Origin: JASLEW01 sp035544895
GTDB lineage: Bacteria > Acidobacteriota > Thermoanaerobaculia > Multivoradales > UBA5704
Reading direction: 5' to 3'
NCBI GenBank assembly: GCA_035544895.1
Contig: DASZZM010000068.1
Span: 62,001-126,000 of the forward strand
Length of the DNA: 64,000 nucleotides
A model generated the notes under the pieces. That model was not told the origin of the DNA, did not search any database, and was given only the letters and a program-made list of their open reading frames with translations. The position numbers and the translations under genes are program-made. Positions 1 to 11,130 of this stretch are shown here, in pieces. Within the stretch, counting starts at the first letter, position 1. Each line of letters begins with the position of its first letter.

Positions 1-186
1 CGGGCAGAGCCGGCAGGCGCGCACCTCGGCGAGGTGGCGGTCGAGCGCCTCCCAGTCGAAGCCGCGCGGCCGCCCGGCCGAACGGTGCGGCTCCCAGTCA
101 CCTTCCTCGATCTCCGGGGCCAGGCCATCACCAGTGACACTGAGGTCGGGCCATTGGTAGGGCGCCTTCTGCGCTCGCTTCGCCAT
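1..186 (-). CDS. Uracil-DNA glycosylase, family 4/5 (N-terminal fragment)
   Basis: The reading frame opens at the ATG ending at 186 and runs off the left edge after 62 codons. The last visible residues, HLAEVRACRLCP, match the first iron-sulfur cysteine motif (CRxCP) of family 4 and 5 uracil-DNA glycosylases, which excise uracil from DNA and carry a 4Fe-4S cluster. The 45 residues before it are a family-variable N-terminal extension. It lies 12 bases downstream of the next small gene, so the two are probably co-transcribed. The catalytic part is outside the window, so the subfamily cannot be decided; the motif context slightly favours family 5 (UdgB). Confidence 0.6.
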   Translation of the reverse strand, partial: MAKRAQKAPYQWPDLSVTGDGLAPEIEEGDWEPHRSAGRPRGFDWEALDRHLAEVRACRLCP

Positions 187-198
187 GAGAAACAGGGC

Positions 199-495
199 TC
201 AGCCCGCGGCATTCTTGACAGGGGGTGCGGCGGGCGGAGCCGCGGAGGCGGCGGCGGGGGCGGGGAGGACTTCCACGGCGGGCTCCCACCATGGCTCGCC
301 GGGAGCGAAAATATCTCCCTCGTGTGCGCAGGGCGAGGCGATGTGGTCGCGGCCGTAGACCGGCCTGCCCACGTGCTGGCCGCGGTGCATCGGATAGATC
401 GAGGCGCAGACCAGGCAGTAGTGGCCGATCACACGGCCGCGCCGCATTTCCGGCACCTGGCTCCGGGGGGCCGCCTGCGGGACTCTGTACACCAT
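199..495 (-). CDS. Small hypothetical protein with CxxC motif
   Basis: A 98-residue frame whose ATG at 495 follows a strong ribosome site (AAGGAGGAG). It has a basic N-terminus, then a CLVC pair near residues 27-30 and a CAH near residue 58, which together could bind zinc or another metal. The last 30 residues are Ala/Pro-rich low complexity. I do not recognise the family. Its position between ndk and a uracil-DNA glycosylase gives no clear functional hint. Confidence 0.6.
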   Translation of the reverse strand: MVYRVPQAAPRSQVPEMRRGRVIGHYCLVCASIYPMHRGQHVGRPVYGRDHIASPCAHEGDIFAPGEPWWEPAVEVLPAPAAASAAPPAAPPVKNAAG

Positions 496-556
496 GCGGG
501 TGCTCCTCCTTGTCCTAAGGCCACCGGCCTGGACCATCCTGACCTCGCCGCGCCAC

Positions 557-982
557 CTAGCGCGCGGCCAGCAGCTCGGCTCGAGAGAAGAAGAATGCGA
601 GCTCCGCCGCGGCGTTCTCGCCCGAGTCGCTGCCGTGGATGGCGTTGCGCTCGATCGAGGTGCCATAGAGCGCGCGCAGGGTGCCGGGCGCCGCCTTGGC
701 CACATCGGTCGCGCCCATGACCTGGCGCAGGTGGGCCACCGCGTCCGCGCGCTCGAGCGCCACCGGCATCACCGGACCGCTGGTCATGAACTCGACCAGG
801 CTGCGGTAGAAGGGGCGCTCCCTATGCACCTCGTAGAAGGCCCTGGCCTGCGCTTCACTCAGGCGCAGCAGCTTGATGCCGCGGATGGCAAACCCCTCGC
901 CCGCGAGATGGGCCAGCATCTTGCCGGCGCTGCCTGCCGCCACGCAGTCCGGCTTGAGGATCGCCAAGGTCATCTCCCCCAC
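557..982 (-). CDS. ndk: Nucleoside diphosphate kinase
   Basis: The 141-residue product has the usual length of Ndk, which transfers the gamma phosphate of ATP to nucleoside diphosphates through a phosphohistidine. The N-terminal LAILKPD strand and the catalytic signature NAIHGSDS, holding the active-site histidine near residue 118, are both present. The GTG at 982 has a ribosome site (GAGAGGAG) six bases upstream. The internal ATG at 973 would be poorly spaced, so GTG is preferred. The gene is on the same strand as the neighbouring sucCD genes but is separated from the next upstream gene by about 130 bases. Confidence 0.95.
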   Translation of the reverse strand: MGEMTLAILKPDCVAAGSAGKMLAHLAGEGFAIRGIKLLRLSEAQARAFYEVHRERPFYRSLVEFMTSGPVMPVALERADAVAHLRQVMGATDVAKAAPGTLRALYGTSIERNAIHGSDSGENAAAELAFFFSRAELLAAR

Positions 983-1116
983 TCTTCACTCCTCTCTTCA
1001 TGAAGGCATCGGGCCCGATCGATCGGATCGCCCCCCCCGCTCGTCGCCGCGGGAGGCTAGCACAGACGGCTGCCGCCGGAGACGATGCGCGCGCGCGCCG
1101 CACGAGCCGGGGCCAC

Positions 1117-1788
1117 TCAGCTCAGCACCTGGAGATCGGCGTCCGCGTCTCCCAGCCAGAAGACCGTGCCCACTGCCTCGACGGCACCGCGCGGACCGAG
1201 CAGCAGCGCCGCGCTGGTCGGAATGCCCACTCCCCAGCGCACCCCATCGGCTTGCAGCAGCTTGCGCAGCCGGCGGTCGTGGCCCGGATCGAAGTTGGGC
1301 TCGACCACGCCCTCGGGCAGCCAGCCAAGCCCGGGAAGGGTCTGCCCGGGGGCGATGCTGCGCGCCACCCGCCCAGCCGCCTGCGCCGCCGCGGCGATCC
1401 CCACCACCACGCCGCCGCCGGCAAGCTTCTCGCCCAACGCCCCCGCCGCCGGCGTCCCCACCAGCGCGTCGAGCAAGTGGTCGGCCACGCCGCCACCCAG
1501 GTAGACCGCCGGCACCTCGGCGATCCGCTGCGCATTTTTTCCCCGCCGCGCGTCGCGCGCCCGGTAGATGGGCAGCGTCTCGACCTCCCGCCCAAACCTC
1601 TCACCCAGGTACGCCGCGAAGTGCCGCGGGTAGTCGTTCGAGCCGCTCGCCGCCGGAACAAACCCCACCGGCCCCGGCCCGCACCGTCCCACCCAAGCCC
1701 CATCCGCCGCCAGCGTCTCCCCAAAGCTGAACTCCCCGCCCCCCAACAGCACCAACCACCCCTCCCCCGCCACCCTCTCGAACGCCAT
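1117..1788 (-). CDS. Peptidase S51-like protein without catalytic serine
   Basis: The 223-residue product has the fold signature of the S51 / type 1 glutamine amidotransferase-like family (dipeptidase E, cyanophycinase): an N-terminal VLLGGGEF strand, a YLGGG turn near residue 97 and a C-terminal GIPTSAALLLGP segment. In active members the nucleophile sits in GxSAG. Here the matching stretch, GGVVVGIAAAAQAAG (residues 125-139), has alanine at the serine position (about residue 132). It is therefore probably not a peptidase and may bind a ligand or partner. It lies 42 bases downstream of sucD and could be transcribed with it. Confidence 0.7.
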   Translation of the reverse strand: MAFERVAGEGWLVLLGGGEFSFGETLAADGAWVGRCGPGPVGFVPAASGSNDYPRHFAAYLGERFGREVETLPIYRARDARRGKNAQRIAEVPAVYLGGGVADHLLDALVGTPAAGALGEKLAGGGVVVGIAAAAQAAGRVARSIAPGQTLPGLGWLPEGVVEPNFDPGHDRRLRKLLQADGVRWGVGIPTSAALLLGPRGAVEAVGTVFWLGDADADLQVLS

Positions 1789-1830
1789 ACCCTCAGTTCG
1801 CCCTCATCGCCAATCTCCCGCACCTCCCCG

Positions 1831-2712
1831 TTAAAGGCGGCGTCCAGGGAGGGCTTTCTTCATCGTTGCCCCCAGCTCCGCCGGCGACTCCACCACATGC
1901 AACCCCGCCGCCCGCATCGCCTCCATCTTCTCGGCCGCCGTCCCCTTGCCGCCCGCCACGATCGCCCCGGCGTGGCCCATCCGCCGCCCCGGCGGAGCAG
2001 TCCGGCCGGCGATGAAGCCGACCACCGGGCGGGAGTAGTTGGCCGCAATCCAGGCCGCGGCCTCCTCCTCGGCGCTGCCACCGATCTCGCCGATCATCAC
2101 CACCCCCTCCGTCGTCCCGTCGGCGGCAAAAGCCTCCAGCACATCGATGAAGCTGGTGCCGTTGATCGGATCGCCGCCGATGCCTACACAAGTCGACTGC
2201 CCCAGCCCGAGGTTGGTGAGCTGCCAGACCGCCTCGTAGGTGAGGGTGCCCGAGCGGCTGATCACCCCGATGGCGCCGGGCCGGTGGATGTGGCCCGGCA
2301 TGATGCCGATCTTGGCCATCCCCGGCGAGATGATGCCCGGACAATTCGGCCCGATCAGCCGTGTGGGATGGCCGGCCAGGAACGCCTTGACGCGCAGCAT
2401 GTCGGCGACCGGGATGCCCTCGGTGATGCAGACCGTGAGCTCGACTCCCGCCGCCGCGGCCTCCATGATGGCATCGGCGGCAAACGGCGGCGGCACGAAG
2501 ATCATCGACGCGTTGCAGCCCGTCGCCTGCCGCGCCTCGGCCACCGCATCGAAGACCGGAATGCCCTCGACCGTGGAGCCGCCCTTGCCCGGCGTCACCC
2601 CGGCCACCACCTTGGTGCCGTAGTCGCGGCAGGCCAGGGCGTGAAATGTCCCCTCCTTGCCGGTGATGCCCTGCACCACCAGGCGGGTCTCGCCGTTCAC
2701 CCAGATCGCCAT
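1831..2712 (-). CDS. sucD: Succinate-CoA ligase subunit alpha
   Basis: The 293-residue alpha subunit of succinyl-CoA synthetase binds CoA and carries the phosphohistidine for substrate-level phosphorylation in the TCA cycle. The CoA-binding Rossmann part contains VVQGITGKEGTFH near residues 12-24, and the catalytic histidine is in MGHAGAIV near residue 249. It starts 21 bases after the sucC stop codon, as in a standard sucCD operon. Length and motifs are typical. Confidence 0.97.
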   Translation of the reverse strand: MAIWVNGETRLVVQGITGKEGTFHALACRDYGTKVVAGVTPGKGGSTVEGIPVFDAVAEARQATGCNASMIFVPPPFAADAIMEAAAAGVELTVCITEGIPVADMLRVKAFLAGHPTRLIGPNCPGIISPGMAKIGIMPGHIHRPGAIGVISRSGTLTYEAVWQLTNLGLGQSTCVGIGGDPINGTSFIDVLEAFAADGTTEGVVMIGEIGGSAEEEAAAWIAANYSRPVVGFIAGRTAPPGRRMGHAGAIVAGGKGTAAEKMEAMRAAGLHVVESPAELGATMKKALPGRRL

Positions 2713-2733
2713 CTCGTTTTCTCAGCCCTCCCC

Positions 2734-3903
<1,170 letters not shown>

Positions 3904-4029
3904 GGCACCCTCCTCGCGGGCATCATGCGGAAGACGCCCCCGATGAGGGGGCGCAAGGCGCTGCTCCAAACCCGCGGAAGTCTACAGCAACACTTAGCTG
4001 AGCTGACGTCGCCGGTGGATGGCCTCAGG

Positions 4030-4152
4030 GTCTGAAACAGCGCTGCGATGTGGTGATTGAGGACTACTCAAAGCGTCTATTGGATCTCCCCCCGCAACCC
4101 CTCGATCCCCTTCCCACCCCTCCGGGGGGGAAGGGGACGCCCCCACCCCTGG
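4030..4152 (+). repeat. R1 dispersed repeat, copy a
   Basis: This copy lies between sucC and the downstream phosphatase gene. Read on the plus strand from the CTG at 4032 it encodes a frame with RCDVVIEDYSKRLLDLPP followed by a Pro/Gly segment ending GGKGTPPP. Seven other copies and one fragment are described at 12173, 23688, 25941, 47300, 53454, 55524, 56904 and 62468. The strand given for each copy is the one reading the proline-rich frame. There is no ATG in this copy and no evident ribosome site, so expression is uncertain. Confidence 0.8.
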
Positions 4153-4177
4153 CGCACCCAGTCTGGTTCGCAAGGCG

Positions 4178-6589
4178 CTAGACCGGCAGCTGCAAGACCA
4201 GAATCGTCTGATCGTCCTCGCGCGGCGCGTGGGCGGTGAATTCTTCGACGTCCTCGAGGATGCCGTCGCGCAGGCCCTCGACTCCGGCCGCGGCGTGACG
4301 GGCGAGGCTCTGCTCCAGCCGCTCGAAGCCGAACGGTTCGTCGCTCGCCTCCCGCCGCGCCTCCACCAGGCCGTCGCTGAACAGGAACAGCAGGTCGCCC
4401 GGCTCGAGGTGCGCCGCGCGCTGCTGGATCTGCAACCTGCGGCGGACTCCCAAGGGATAGCAGCCGGTCGACCCCAGCCCATCGACCTTGCCCGCTGCGC
4501 TGATCCGGTAGGGATAGAGATGGCCGGCGCTGGCAAAGAGCAGCTCGCCCCGCGCCGGATCGAGCAGGGCATAGCACAGGGTGGCCAGCAGACGCTTGCG
4601 GGCTGTCTGGTAGACCATGCGGTTGAGGGTTTCGAAGACCGCGCTCACCTCCGGGTTGAACGTCACCTGCACGGCCAGCGCCGACTTGGCCATCGACATC
4701 ACCAGGCCGCTCGACACTCCATGCCCAGCCACGTCGCCGACCGCCACGGCCAGCCGCCCGTCCTCGAGCGCCAGCACGTCGTAGAAATCGCCCCCGACCT
4801 CGGTCGCCGGCAGGTAGGCATGGGCGAGCGACACGCCCCCGAGCGCGGGCGGCAGATCGGGCAGGATCGAGCTCTGGATACGGCGGGCGGTCTCCAGCTC
4901 GACTTGCTGGCGCTCGCGCTCGGCGATGCGGCGGACGTGCGGCGGGACGTCCTCGTAGCGGTAGGAGAACTCGCGCCTGCTGCCGAGGTAGCGGACGCTG
5001 GCGAGCAGGGGCGCAGCGATGCAGGCAAGCGCCAGCCAGCCTTGAGCGCGCAAAGAAGGGTTGACGGCGACCAGCAGCGGATAGCCGAGCAACACGACGT
5101 AGGCCGTCAAGCCGGCAATAAGCACCACGAGCAGGTCGTAGGCCAGGAAGAGGAGCACCGGCGCACAGGCCAGGACCAGGGCCGTCAGGTAGGCCCAGCC
5201 CAGGGACGGCGGCAGGGCTGGGACGCCGATGGCCAGCCCACCCAAGGCCGCGCTGGCGGCGGCGCCTGGAATCCTTCCGAGCCGGCGCACCAGGACCGGC
5301 ACGATACAGAGCACCACCGCCATGGAGAGCGGCGCGGCGTCGACCACATGCCTGGCCACCAGCTCCAGACCTCCCCAGGCGCCGATGGGGCGGGAGTCGG
5401 CGAAGGTAGGCCAGACTCCCGCCTGCTCCAAGGCGAGGAAGAGGACGATCGTGGCGCCGCTGACCGCCAGGCCCGCCATCAAGCCGATGAGCGACGACCT
5501 GGCAACGGTCGCATTACGCCACTGGCGCTGGAAAAGGGCGTCGAAGGCGGCCAGCTTGTCCCCCCAGCGCTCACGGCAGATCGACTCGCCGACCGACCAG
5601 GCGAAGAAAGCGAGCAGCGCTGCCGGCAACCGGAAAAAGATGAAGGAGAATACCTCGACCAGCCACGTGGTCTGCTGGCGCGTGACCGGTCCCATGGTGA
5701 CGTTCTGCGATTCCGCACGACCGGCCATCAGCGCCAGAACCAGGCAGGTCACGATCACGGCAAGGAAGATCTGGACGCCGCGGCGCACCCCGATCAGCCC
5801 CTCGTGATATCGCCTCAAGAAGGGCACCGCGAGGACGACGACGAAGAGATAAAGAACCACGACTCTTCCCGTACCAAGCAGGATCGAGGTCCGCACGCTG
5901 TCCTGCAAGGCCGGCTCTTGCGGATCGTCGATCCACGGCTCGAAGCCCGCCAACCGGTCGCCGGCGAACCTGACCTCGAGCCCGTGTGAGCTACGGCTGC
6001 CAGGAATCCCGTAACGGTCGCGGTAACGCACGGCAAGATCGGTGCGGGCGGCGAGCTGCTGGCTGCGAAACTCCGGCTCGCCGTAACGGTGGAGGTCGAT
6101 TCCCTGCGCCAGCAGGAAGGCATCGGCACGGCCGCGGGCCTGGGGCAGCGAGAGCGCGGCGCCCTTCTCCTGCGGCTGCAGGCGGAGCTGCAGCGCGAGA
6201 ACCTCGCCGGAGAGCGCAATCTGGGCGCGGTAAGTCCAGTCTTCGTGCAGCGCCTCGGGAGGATAGACGAACACTTCCCAGCTCGTCACGCGATCGGGCA
6301 AGCCGGTCTCGCGCAGCCGGTCCAGGGTGGCATGGCCAAGAGCGAGCTGCAGGCGGCGCTCGAGCAGGGAATCGCTGACCAACCGGGACACCAGGTAGGA
6401 GCGCTGGACGGGTGGCCCAAGATCGCGCAAGCGCTCGCGCGCCAGGCGGACCGCCTGGTCCCTGGAGATCCGCCAGTGCCGCGGCTGAAAGGGCGCGCTG
6501 CGCCAGTACCCCCAGGCGAGCAATAGCGCGCCGGCGGCGCCGGCCAGGACCCAGGCAAGGAGCAGGCGGCGGTGGGCTGACGGTTTCAT
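4178..6589 (-). CDS. Membrane-anchored SpoIIE/RsbU-type PP2C phosphatase
   Basis: An 803-residue protein with one N-terminal membrane helix (about residues 9-27), a ~200-residue extracytoplasmic part, then a series of roughly ten hydrophobic helices to about residue 540. The C-terminal ~240 residues are a PPM/SpoIIE phosphatase domain: metal-binding motifs GGDFYDV and VGDVAGHG, then SAGHLYPY, FSDGLVEA and DDQTILV. Such proteins dephosphorylate anti-sigma-antagonist proteins in partner-switching stress pathways. The start at 6589 (MKPSAH) is chosen because an AGAG-rich ribosome site precedes it and the membrane helix follows directly. No anti-sigma partner is adjacent. Confidence 0.9.
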   Translation of the reverse strand: MKPSAHRRLLLAWVLAGAAGALLLAWGYWRSAPFQPRHWRISRDQAVRLARERLRDLGPPVQRSYLVSRLVSDSLLERRLQLALGHATLDRLRETGLPDRVTSWEVFVYPPEALHEDWTYRAQIALSGEVLALQLRLQPQEKGAALSLPQARGRADAFLLAQGIDLHRYGEPEFRSQQLAARTDLAVRYRDRYGIPGSRSSHGLEVRFAGDRLAGFEPWIDDPQEPALQDSVRTSILLGTGRVVVLYLFVVVLAVPFLRRYHEGLIGVRRGVQIFLAVIVTCLVLALMAGRAESQNVTMGPVTRQQTTWLVEVFSFIFFRLPAALLAFFAWSVGESICRERWGDKLAAFDALFQRQWRNATVARSSLIGLMAGLAVSGATIVLFLALEQAGVWPTFADSRPIGAWGGLELVARHVVDAAPLSMAVVLCIVPVLVRRLGRIPGAAASAALGGLAIGVPALPPSLGWAYLTALVLACAPVLLFLAYDLLVVLIAGLTAYVVLLGYPLLVAVNPSLRAQGWLALACIAAPLLASVRYLGSRREFSYRYEDVPPHVRRIAERERQQVELETARRIQSSILPDLPPALGGVSLAHAYLPATEVGGDFYDVLALEDGRLAVAVGDVAGHGVSSGLVMSMAKSALAVQVTFNPEVSAVFETLNRMVYQTARKRLLATLCYALLDPARGELLFASAGHLYPYRISAAGKVDGLGSTGCYPLGVRRRLQIQQRAAHLEPGDLLFLFSDGLVEARREASDEPFGFERLEQSLARHAAAGVEGLRDGILEDVEEFTAHAPREDDQTILVLQLPV

Positions 6590-6758
6590 CTCTCTTGGCT
6601 CCGGCCGGCACACGTGCGGTGCCGGCGGCTCAGTGCCGGCATTCCCGGCCGGATGGCCGGATCGGGGCGCGAAGCGGCTCGAGCCTGTTTACGTCAGGCG
6701 CGGCAGCAGGTTGCGTGTGACGAAAGCGCGAACCTGCTCGGCCCCGGCGCGATCTGCT

Positions 6759-7685
6759 TCAAGCGGGAAGCGCGGCGACCAGACCGCGGACCGCCTCGGC
6801 GGAGCGGGCGAGCTCGGCCTTTTCTTCGGCAGTCAGCGCGAGCTCGACGACCTGTTCGACGCCGCGGCGGCCGAGCTTGGCCGGAACGCCGACGAACAGG
6901 TCGCGCAGGCCGTACTCGCCCTGGAGCAGCACGGCGCAGGGTAGGACTTTCTTCTTGTCCTGCAGCACCGCGGCAACCATCTCGTAGCTTGCGGCGGACG
7001 GAGCGTAGTAGGCCGAGCCCTGCTTGTAGTAGTTGACGATCTCGGCGCCGCCGTTGCGCGTGCGCTGATTGATCGCCTCGATGCGCTCGGCCGCCAGGAG
7101 CTGCGGCAGTGGAATGCCGTTGACGGTGGCGTAGCGCGGCAGGGGCACCATGGTATCGCCGTGCCCGCCGAGCACGAAGGCGTCTACGTCCTCGACCGAG
7201 ACGCCGAGCTCGCTGGCGATGAAGTAGCGCATGCGTGCGGCGTCGAGCACGCCGGCCATGCCGAAGACGCGCTCGCGCCCGAAGCCCGAGGCCCGGCGCG
7301 CCACCTCGCACATGGCGTCGAGCGGGTTGGTCACCACGATGAGGATGGTGTCGGGCGAACGCTCGACCAGCCGCGAGACGACCTCGCGCACGATCTCGGC
7401 ATTCTTGTTGAGCAGGTCGTCGCGGCTCATCCCCGGTTTCCGCGCCAGCCCGGAGGTGATCACGCAGACGTCCGACCCGGCCGCCGGGGCGTAATCGCCG
7501 CCGCCGCTGATCCGGGCGTTGAAGCCGAGGATCGGCGCCGCTTCCATCATGTCGAGGGCTTTGCCGGCGGCGAGATCGGCCAGGACGTCCACCATCACCA
7601 CGTCGGCCAGATCGGCCTCGGCGATCCGCTGGGCAGTGGTTGCGCCCACGTTGCCGGCCCCCACGACAGTCACTTTGTAGCGCAT
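6759..7685 (-). CDS. mdh: Malate dehydrogenase
   Basis: The 308-residue, LDH-like malate dehydrogenase oxidises malate to oxaloacetate with NAD. The N-terminal Rossmann motif is VVGAGNVGATTA (residues 7-18). The substrate loop has LARKPGMSRDDLL with the malate-specific arginines, and the catalytic histidine is in GGHGDTMVPL near residue 174. It lies downstream of icd on the same strand and is separated from it by a tandem 33-bp repeat array, so TCA-cycle genes are clustered here. Confidence 0.96.
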   Translation of the reverse strand: MRYKVTVVGAGNVGATTAQRIAEADLADVVMVDVLADLAAGKALDMMEAAPILGFNARISGGGDYAPAAGSDVCVITSGLARKPGMSRDDLLNKNAEIVREVVSRLVERSPDTILIVVTNPLDAMCEVARRASGFGRERVFGMAGVLDAARMRYFIASELGVSVEDVDAFVLGGHGDTMVPLPRYATVNGIPLPQLLAAERIEAINQRTRNGGAEIVNYYKQGSAYYAPSAASYEMVAAVLQDKKKVLPCAVLLQGEYGLRDLFVGVPAKLGRRGVEQVVELALTAEEKAELARSAEAVRGLVAALPA

Positions 7686-7707
7686 GGAGCTCCTCCCCCC
7701 CTCAAGC

Positions 7708-7808
7708 GCCGGGTAGGGACCCGGCGCGCCTAATCAATTCGCCGGGTAGGGACCCGGCGCGCCTAATCAATTCGCCGGGTAGGCACTCCCGGCGCGCCTG
7801 ATCGATTC
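7708..7808. repeat. R3 tandem array, three 33-bp units (intergenic)
   Basis: Two identical 33-bp units (7708-7740, 7741-7773) and a third diverged 35-bp unit (7774-7808) lie head to tail between icd and mdh. Each begins GCCGGGTAGG and contains the imperfect palindrome CCGGGTAGGGACCCGG, then a variable tail ending near ATTC. The same unit recurs in tandem inside the coding sequence at 20727-20858 and singly inside several R1 copies. There are no unique spacers, so this is not a CRISPR array. A stem-forming or transcript-processing role is possible. Confidence 0.9.
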
Positions 7809-7810
7809 GT

Positions 7811-9055
<1,245 letters not shown>

Positions 9056-9126
9056 CCGCGGTCCTCCCGGAAAGAGCCAAAAATCCGGGCGGAAAGCTAT
9101 CACAAGCCCCGCCAGCCGGGCCGTGC

Positions 9127-9132
9127 TACATT
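9127..9132 (+). promoter_or_regulatory. Candidate -10 box placing cdd transcription at its start codon
   Basis: TACATT sits eight bases before the GTG of cdd, so transcription would begin at or next to the start codon. No ribosome site precedes the GTG, which fits a leaderless message. No convincing -35 box is visible. Confidence 0.35.
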
Positions 9133-9140
9133 GCCTGGTC

Positions 9141-9530
9141 GTGGACTGGGAACCGCTGGTCTCGGCGGCGGCGGCCGCGCGCGCGCATGCCTACGCCCCC
9201 TACAGCCATTTCACCGTGGGCGCCGCCGTGCTCATGGAGGACGGCTCGATTCACGCCGCCGGGAATTGCGAGAATTGCATCCTCGCCCTCTCCATCTGCG
9301 CCGAGCGGACGGCTGTCGCCGAAGCCATCTCCGCGGGTCTGCGCCGGCCCCAGGCCATAGCCGTGGTCACCGACACGAGCCCGCCGGCGCGGCCCTGCGG
9401 CCTGTGCCGGCAGACTCTCGCCGAGTTTGCCGCCGATCTGCCGATCCTGGTTTGCAATCTCAACGGCGAGCGCGAGGAGCTCCGCCTCTCCGAGCTCTTT
9501 CCCCAGCCCTTCTCGCTCGCCACCGGCTAG
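9141..9530 (+). CDS. cdd: Cytidine deaminase
   Basis: A 129-residue protein of homotetrameric cytidine deaminase type, which converts (deoxy)cytidine to (deoxy)uridine in pyrimidine salvage. The substrate segment AYAPYSHFTVGAAV and the zinc site CAERTAVAEA plus PCGLCRQ (one Cys and the catalytic Glu, then two Cys) are intact. The GTG at 9141 gives the standard length; another in-frame GTG at 9123 is possible. It is transcribed away from icd and converges on the HAD phosphatase gene. Confidence 0.93.
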   Translation: MDWEPLVSAAAAARAHAYAPYSHFTVGAAVLMEDGSIHAAGNCENCILALSICAERTAVAEAISAGLRRPQAIAVVTDTSPPARPCGLCRQTLAEFAADLPILVCNLNGEREELRLSELFPQPFSLATG

Positions 9531-9556
9531 TTTCCGGGGGTGTTTCCTTCCCCCCG

Positions 9557-10270
9557 CTAGTCCTGCCCGCCTGTGAAGGCCGTAATCAGCTCGTCCGGGG
9601 TGGCAAAACGCCAGCCTGCCTCGACGCCATCCGCTCCAGGCGGGCGGGGCGACCCCCAGACGACCAGGGCGAAGGGGCTTGCGGCGGCGCGGGCAGTCTC
9701 GGCGTCGACCGGGCTGTCGCCGACCAGGAGGAGCTCTCCGGCGGGGACGGCGAGACGATCGGCCAGCCAGATGAGACCGCCAGGATTCGGCTTGCGGGTG
9801 GGGAGCGTATCGCCGCCCACCACTTCCCGCAGGTAGCGGTCGAGGCCGAGCCTGTTGAGGATCAGCCGCGAGAGCGCTTCTCCCTTGTTGCTCAGCACCG
9901 CCAAGGGAAAGCTCGGGGCGAGCTCGGCCAGCATCGCGGGCACGCCCGGGTATGGCCGGGTGGTGTCCAGACAGACCTCGCGGTAGTGCGCCAGGTAGCT
10001 GGCGAGCGCGGCCCGCATCCGTTCTGGAGGCAGCGTCGCGGCGAGCTCGCCGAGCGCCCGCCGCACCAGGACCCGCGCCCCCTCCCCAACCATCGCCACC
10101 ACCCGCTCGAGGCTCAAGGGCTCGAGGCCGAGGTCGGCGCGCATGGCATTGACCGCGGTGGCGATGTCGCGCCGCGAGTCGATCAGCGTCCCGTCGAGGT
10201 CGAAGACGATGGCGCGGAAACCAGCCCCCCTCGATGTCATTGACGTCATCGCCGTCATCGCCGTCGTCAA
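9557..10270 (-). CDS. gph: HAD-family phosphatase, phosphoglycolate phosphatase type
   Basis: A 237-residue HAD hydrolase with all four motifs: FDLDGTLIDS (nucleophile Asp, near residue 24), the VLSNKG segment, RKPNP and GDSPVDAETA. A helical cap lies between motifs I and II, typical of phosphoglycolate phosphatase, which removes 2-phosphoglycolate, but other small phosphate esters are possible. The ATG at 10270 overlaps the mqnD stop codon by four bases, so the two are translationally coupled. The first ~14 residues (repeated Met/Thr/Ala/Ser) look like a non-conserved extension. Confidence 0.85.
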   Translation of the reverse strand: MTTAMTAMTSMTSRGAGFRAIVFDLDGTLIDSRRDIATAVNAMRADLGLEPLSLERVVAMVGEGARVLVRRALGELAATLPPERMRAALASYLAHYREVCLDTTRPYPGVPAMLAELAPSFPLAVLSNKGEALSRLILNRLGLDRYLREVVGGDTLPTRKPNPGGLIWLADRLAVPAGELLLVGDSPVDAETARAAASPFALVVWGSPRPPGADGVEAGWRFATPDELITAFTGGQD

Positions 10271-11130
10271 TCATGGAGCTCGACGAACTCGGCCTCCACC
10301 CGCCGCGGCAGGAGGCCGGCGGCGTGGCCGCGGTCGAGCAGGAGCTGCACCGCCCTCCGGCCGGTTTCGCCATACTGCCGGGTCCAGTGGTTGACGTACA
10401 TGCCGACGAAGCGGTCGGAGCGCACCGGGTCGTCCTCGAGGCCGCGCGCGTAGCGCACCGCGTACGACAGCGCTTCCTGGCGATGGTCCAGTCCGTAAGC
10501 GATGCTCTCGCCGAGCAGCCGGCAGAGGCGCCGCTTGAGCTCGGAGTCGAGATCGCGGCGGATGCCGTTGCCGCCGAGCGGCAGCGGCAGGCCGGTCTCC
10601 TCTTTCCACCAGACTCCGAGATCGGCCACCGCCAGGAGACCTAGGTCGCCGTAGGTGAGCTGCCCCTCGTGGATCACCACGCCGGCTTCGGCCTCGCCGG
10701 CGAGAACCGCCTCGAGGATCCTGTCGAAAGCGACGACCGTGACCTCGGCCTCCGGCTGCCAGAGATGGAGAACCAGATTGGCCGTGGTGAGCTGCCCGGG
10801 AATCGCCACCCGCCGCCCGGCGAGGTCGCGGCGGCCAAGGGGCCGGCGAGAAACCACGACCGGGCCGTAGCCGTCGCCGAAGCTCGCCCCCGAGGGCATC
10901 AGCTGGTAGAGCTCCGCGAGGTGGGCGTAGCCATGAAAAGACAGGGCCGTGATCTCGTAGGTGCCGGCGAACGCCGCCTGGTTGAGGCTCTCGATGTCGC
11001 GCAGGACATGCTGGATCTCGAGACCCGCGGTGTCGAGCAGCCCGTGGGTGAAGGCGTAGAACATGAAGGCATCGTCGGAATCGGGGCTGTGGGCGACCCG
11101 GATCGTCCGCGCCGCTGTGGCGTCTGTCAT
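10267..11130 (-). CDS. mqnD: 1,4-dihydroxy-6-naphthoate synthase-like protein
   Basis: A 287-residue MqnA/MqnD-family protein with the periplasmic-binding-protein fold. The N-terminal HSPDSDDAFMFYAF corresponds to the family's SPCPNDTF-like substrate loop. ALSFHGYAHL, a VIHEGQLTY segment and LPLGGNGI follow in the expected order. MqnD cleaves cyclic dehypoxanthinyl futalosine to dihydroxynaphthoate in the futalosine menaquinone pathway. mqnA and mqnC are elsewhere in this window (37843-38640 and 36561-37784), which supports the assignment. It is coupled to the HAD gene by a four-base overlap. Confidence 0.85.
   Translation of the reverse strand: MTDATAARTIRVAHSPDSDDAFMFYAFTHGLLDTAGLEIQHVLRDIESLNQAAFAGTYEITALSFHGYAHLAELYQLMPSGASFGDGYGPVVVSRRPLGRRDLAGRRVAIPGQLTTANLVLHLWQPEAEVTVVAFDRILEAVLAGEAEAGVVIHEGQLTYGDLGLLAVADLGVWWKEETGLPLPLGGNGIRRDLDSELKRRLCRLLGESIAYGLDHRQEALSYAVRYARGLEDDPVRSDRFVGMYVNHWTRQYGETGRRAVQLLLDRGHAAGLLPRRVEAEFVELHD

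Noticed and set aside
7708..7808. Possible CRISPR array
   Set aside because: The units are contiguous with no unique spacers, there are no cas genes, and the same unit occurs inside a coding sequence.
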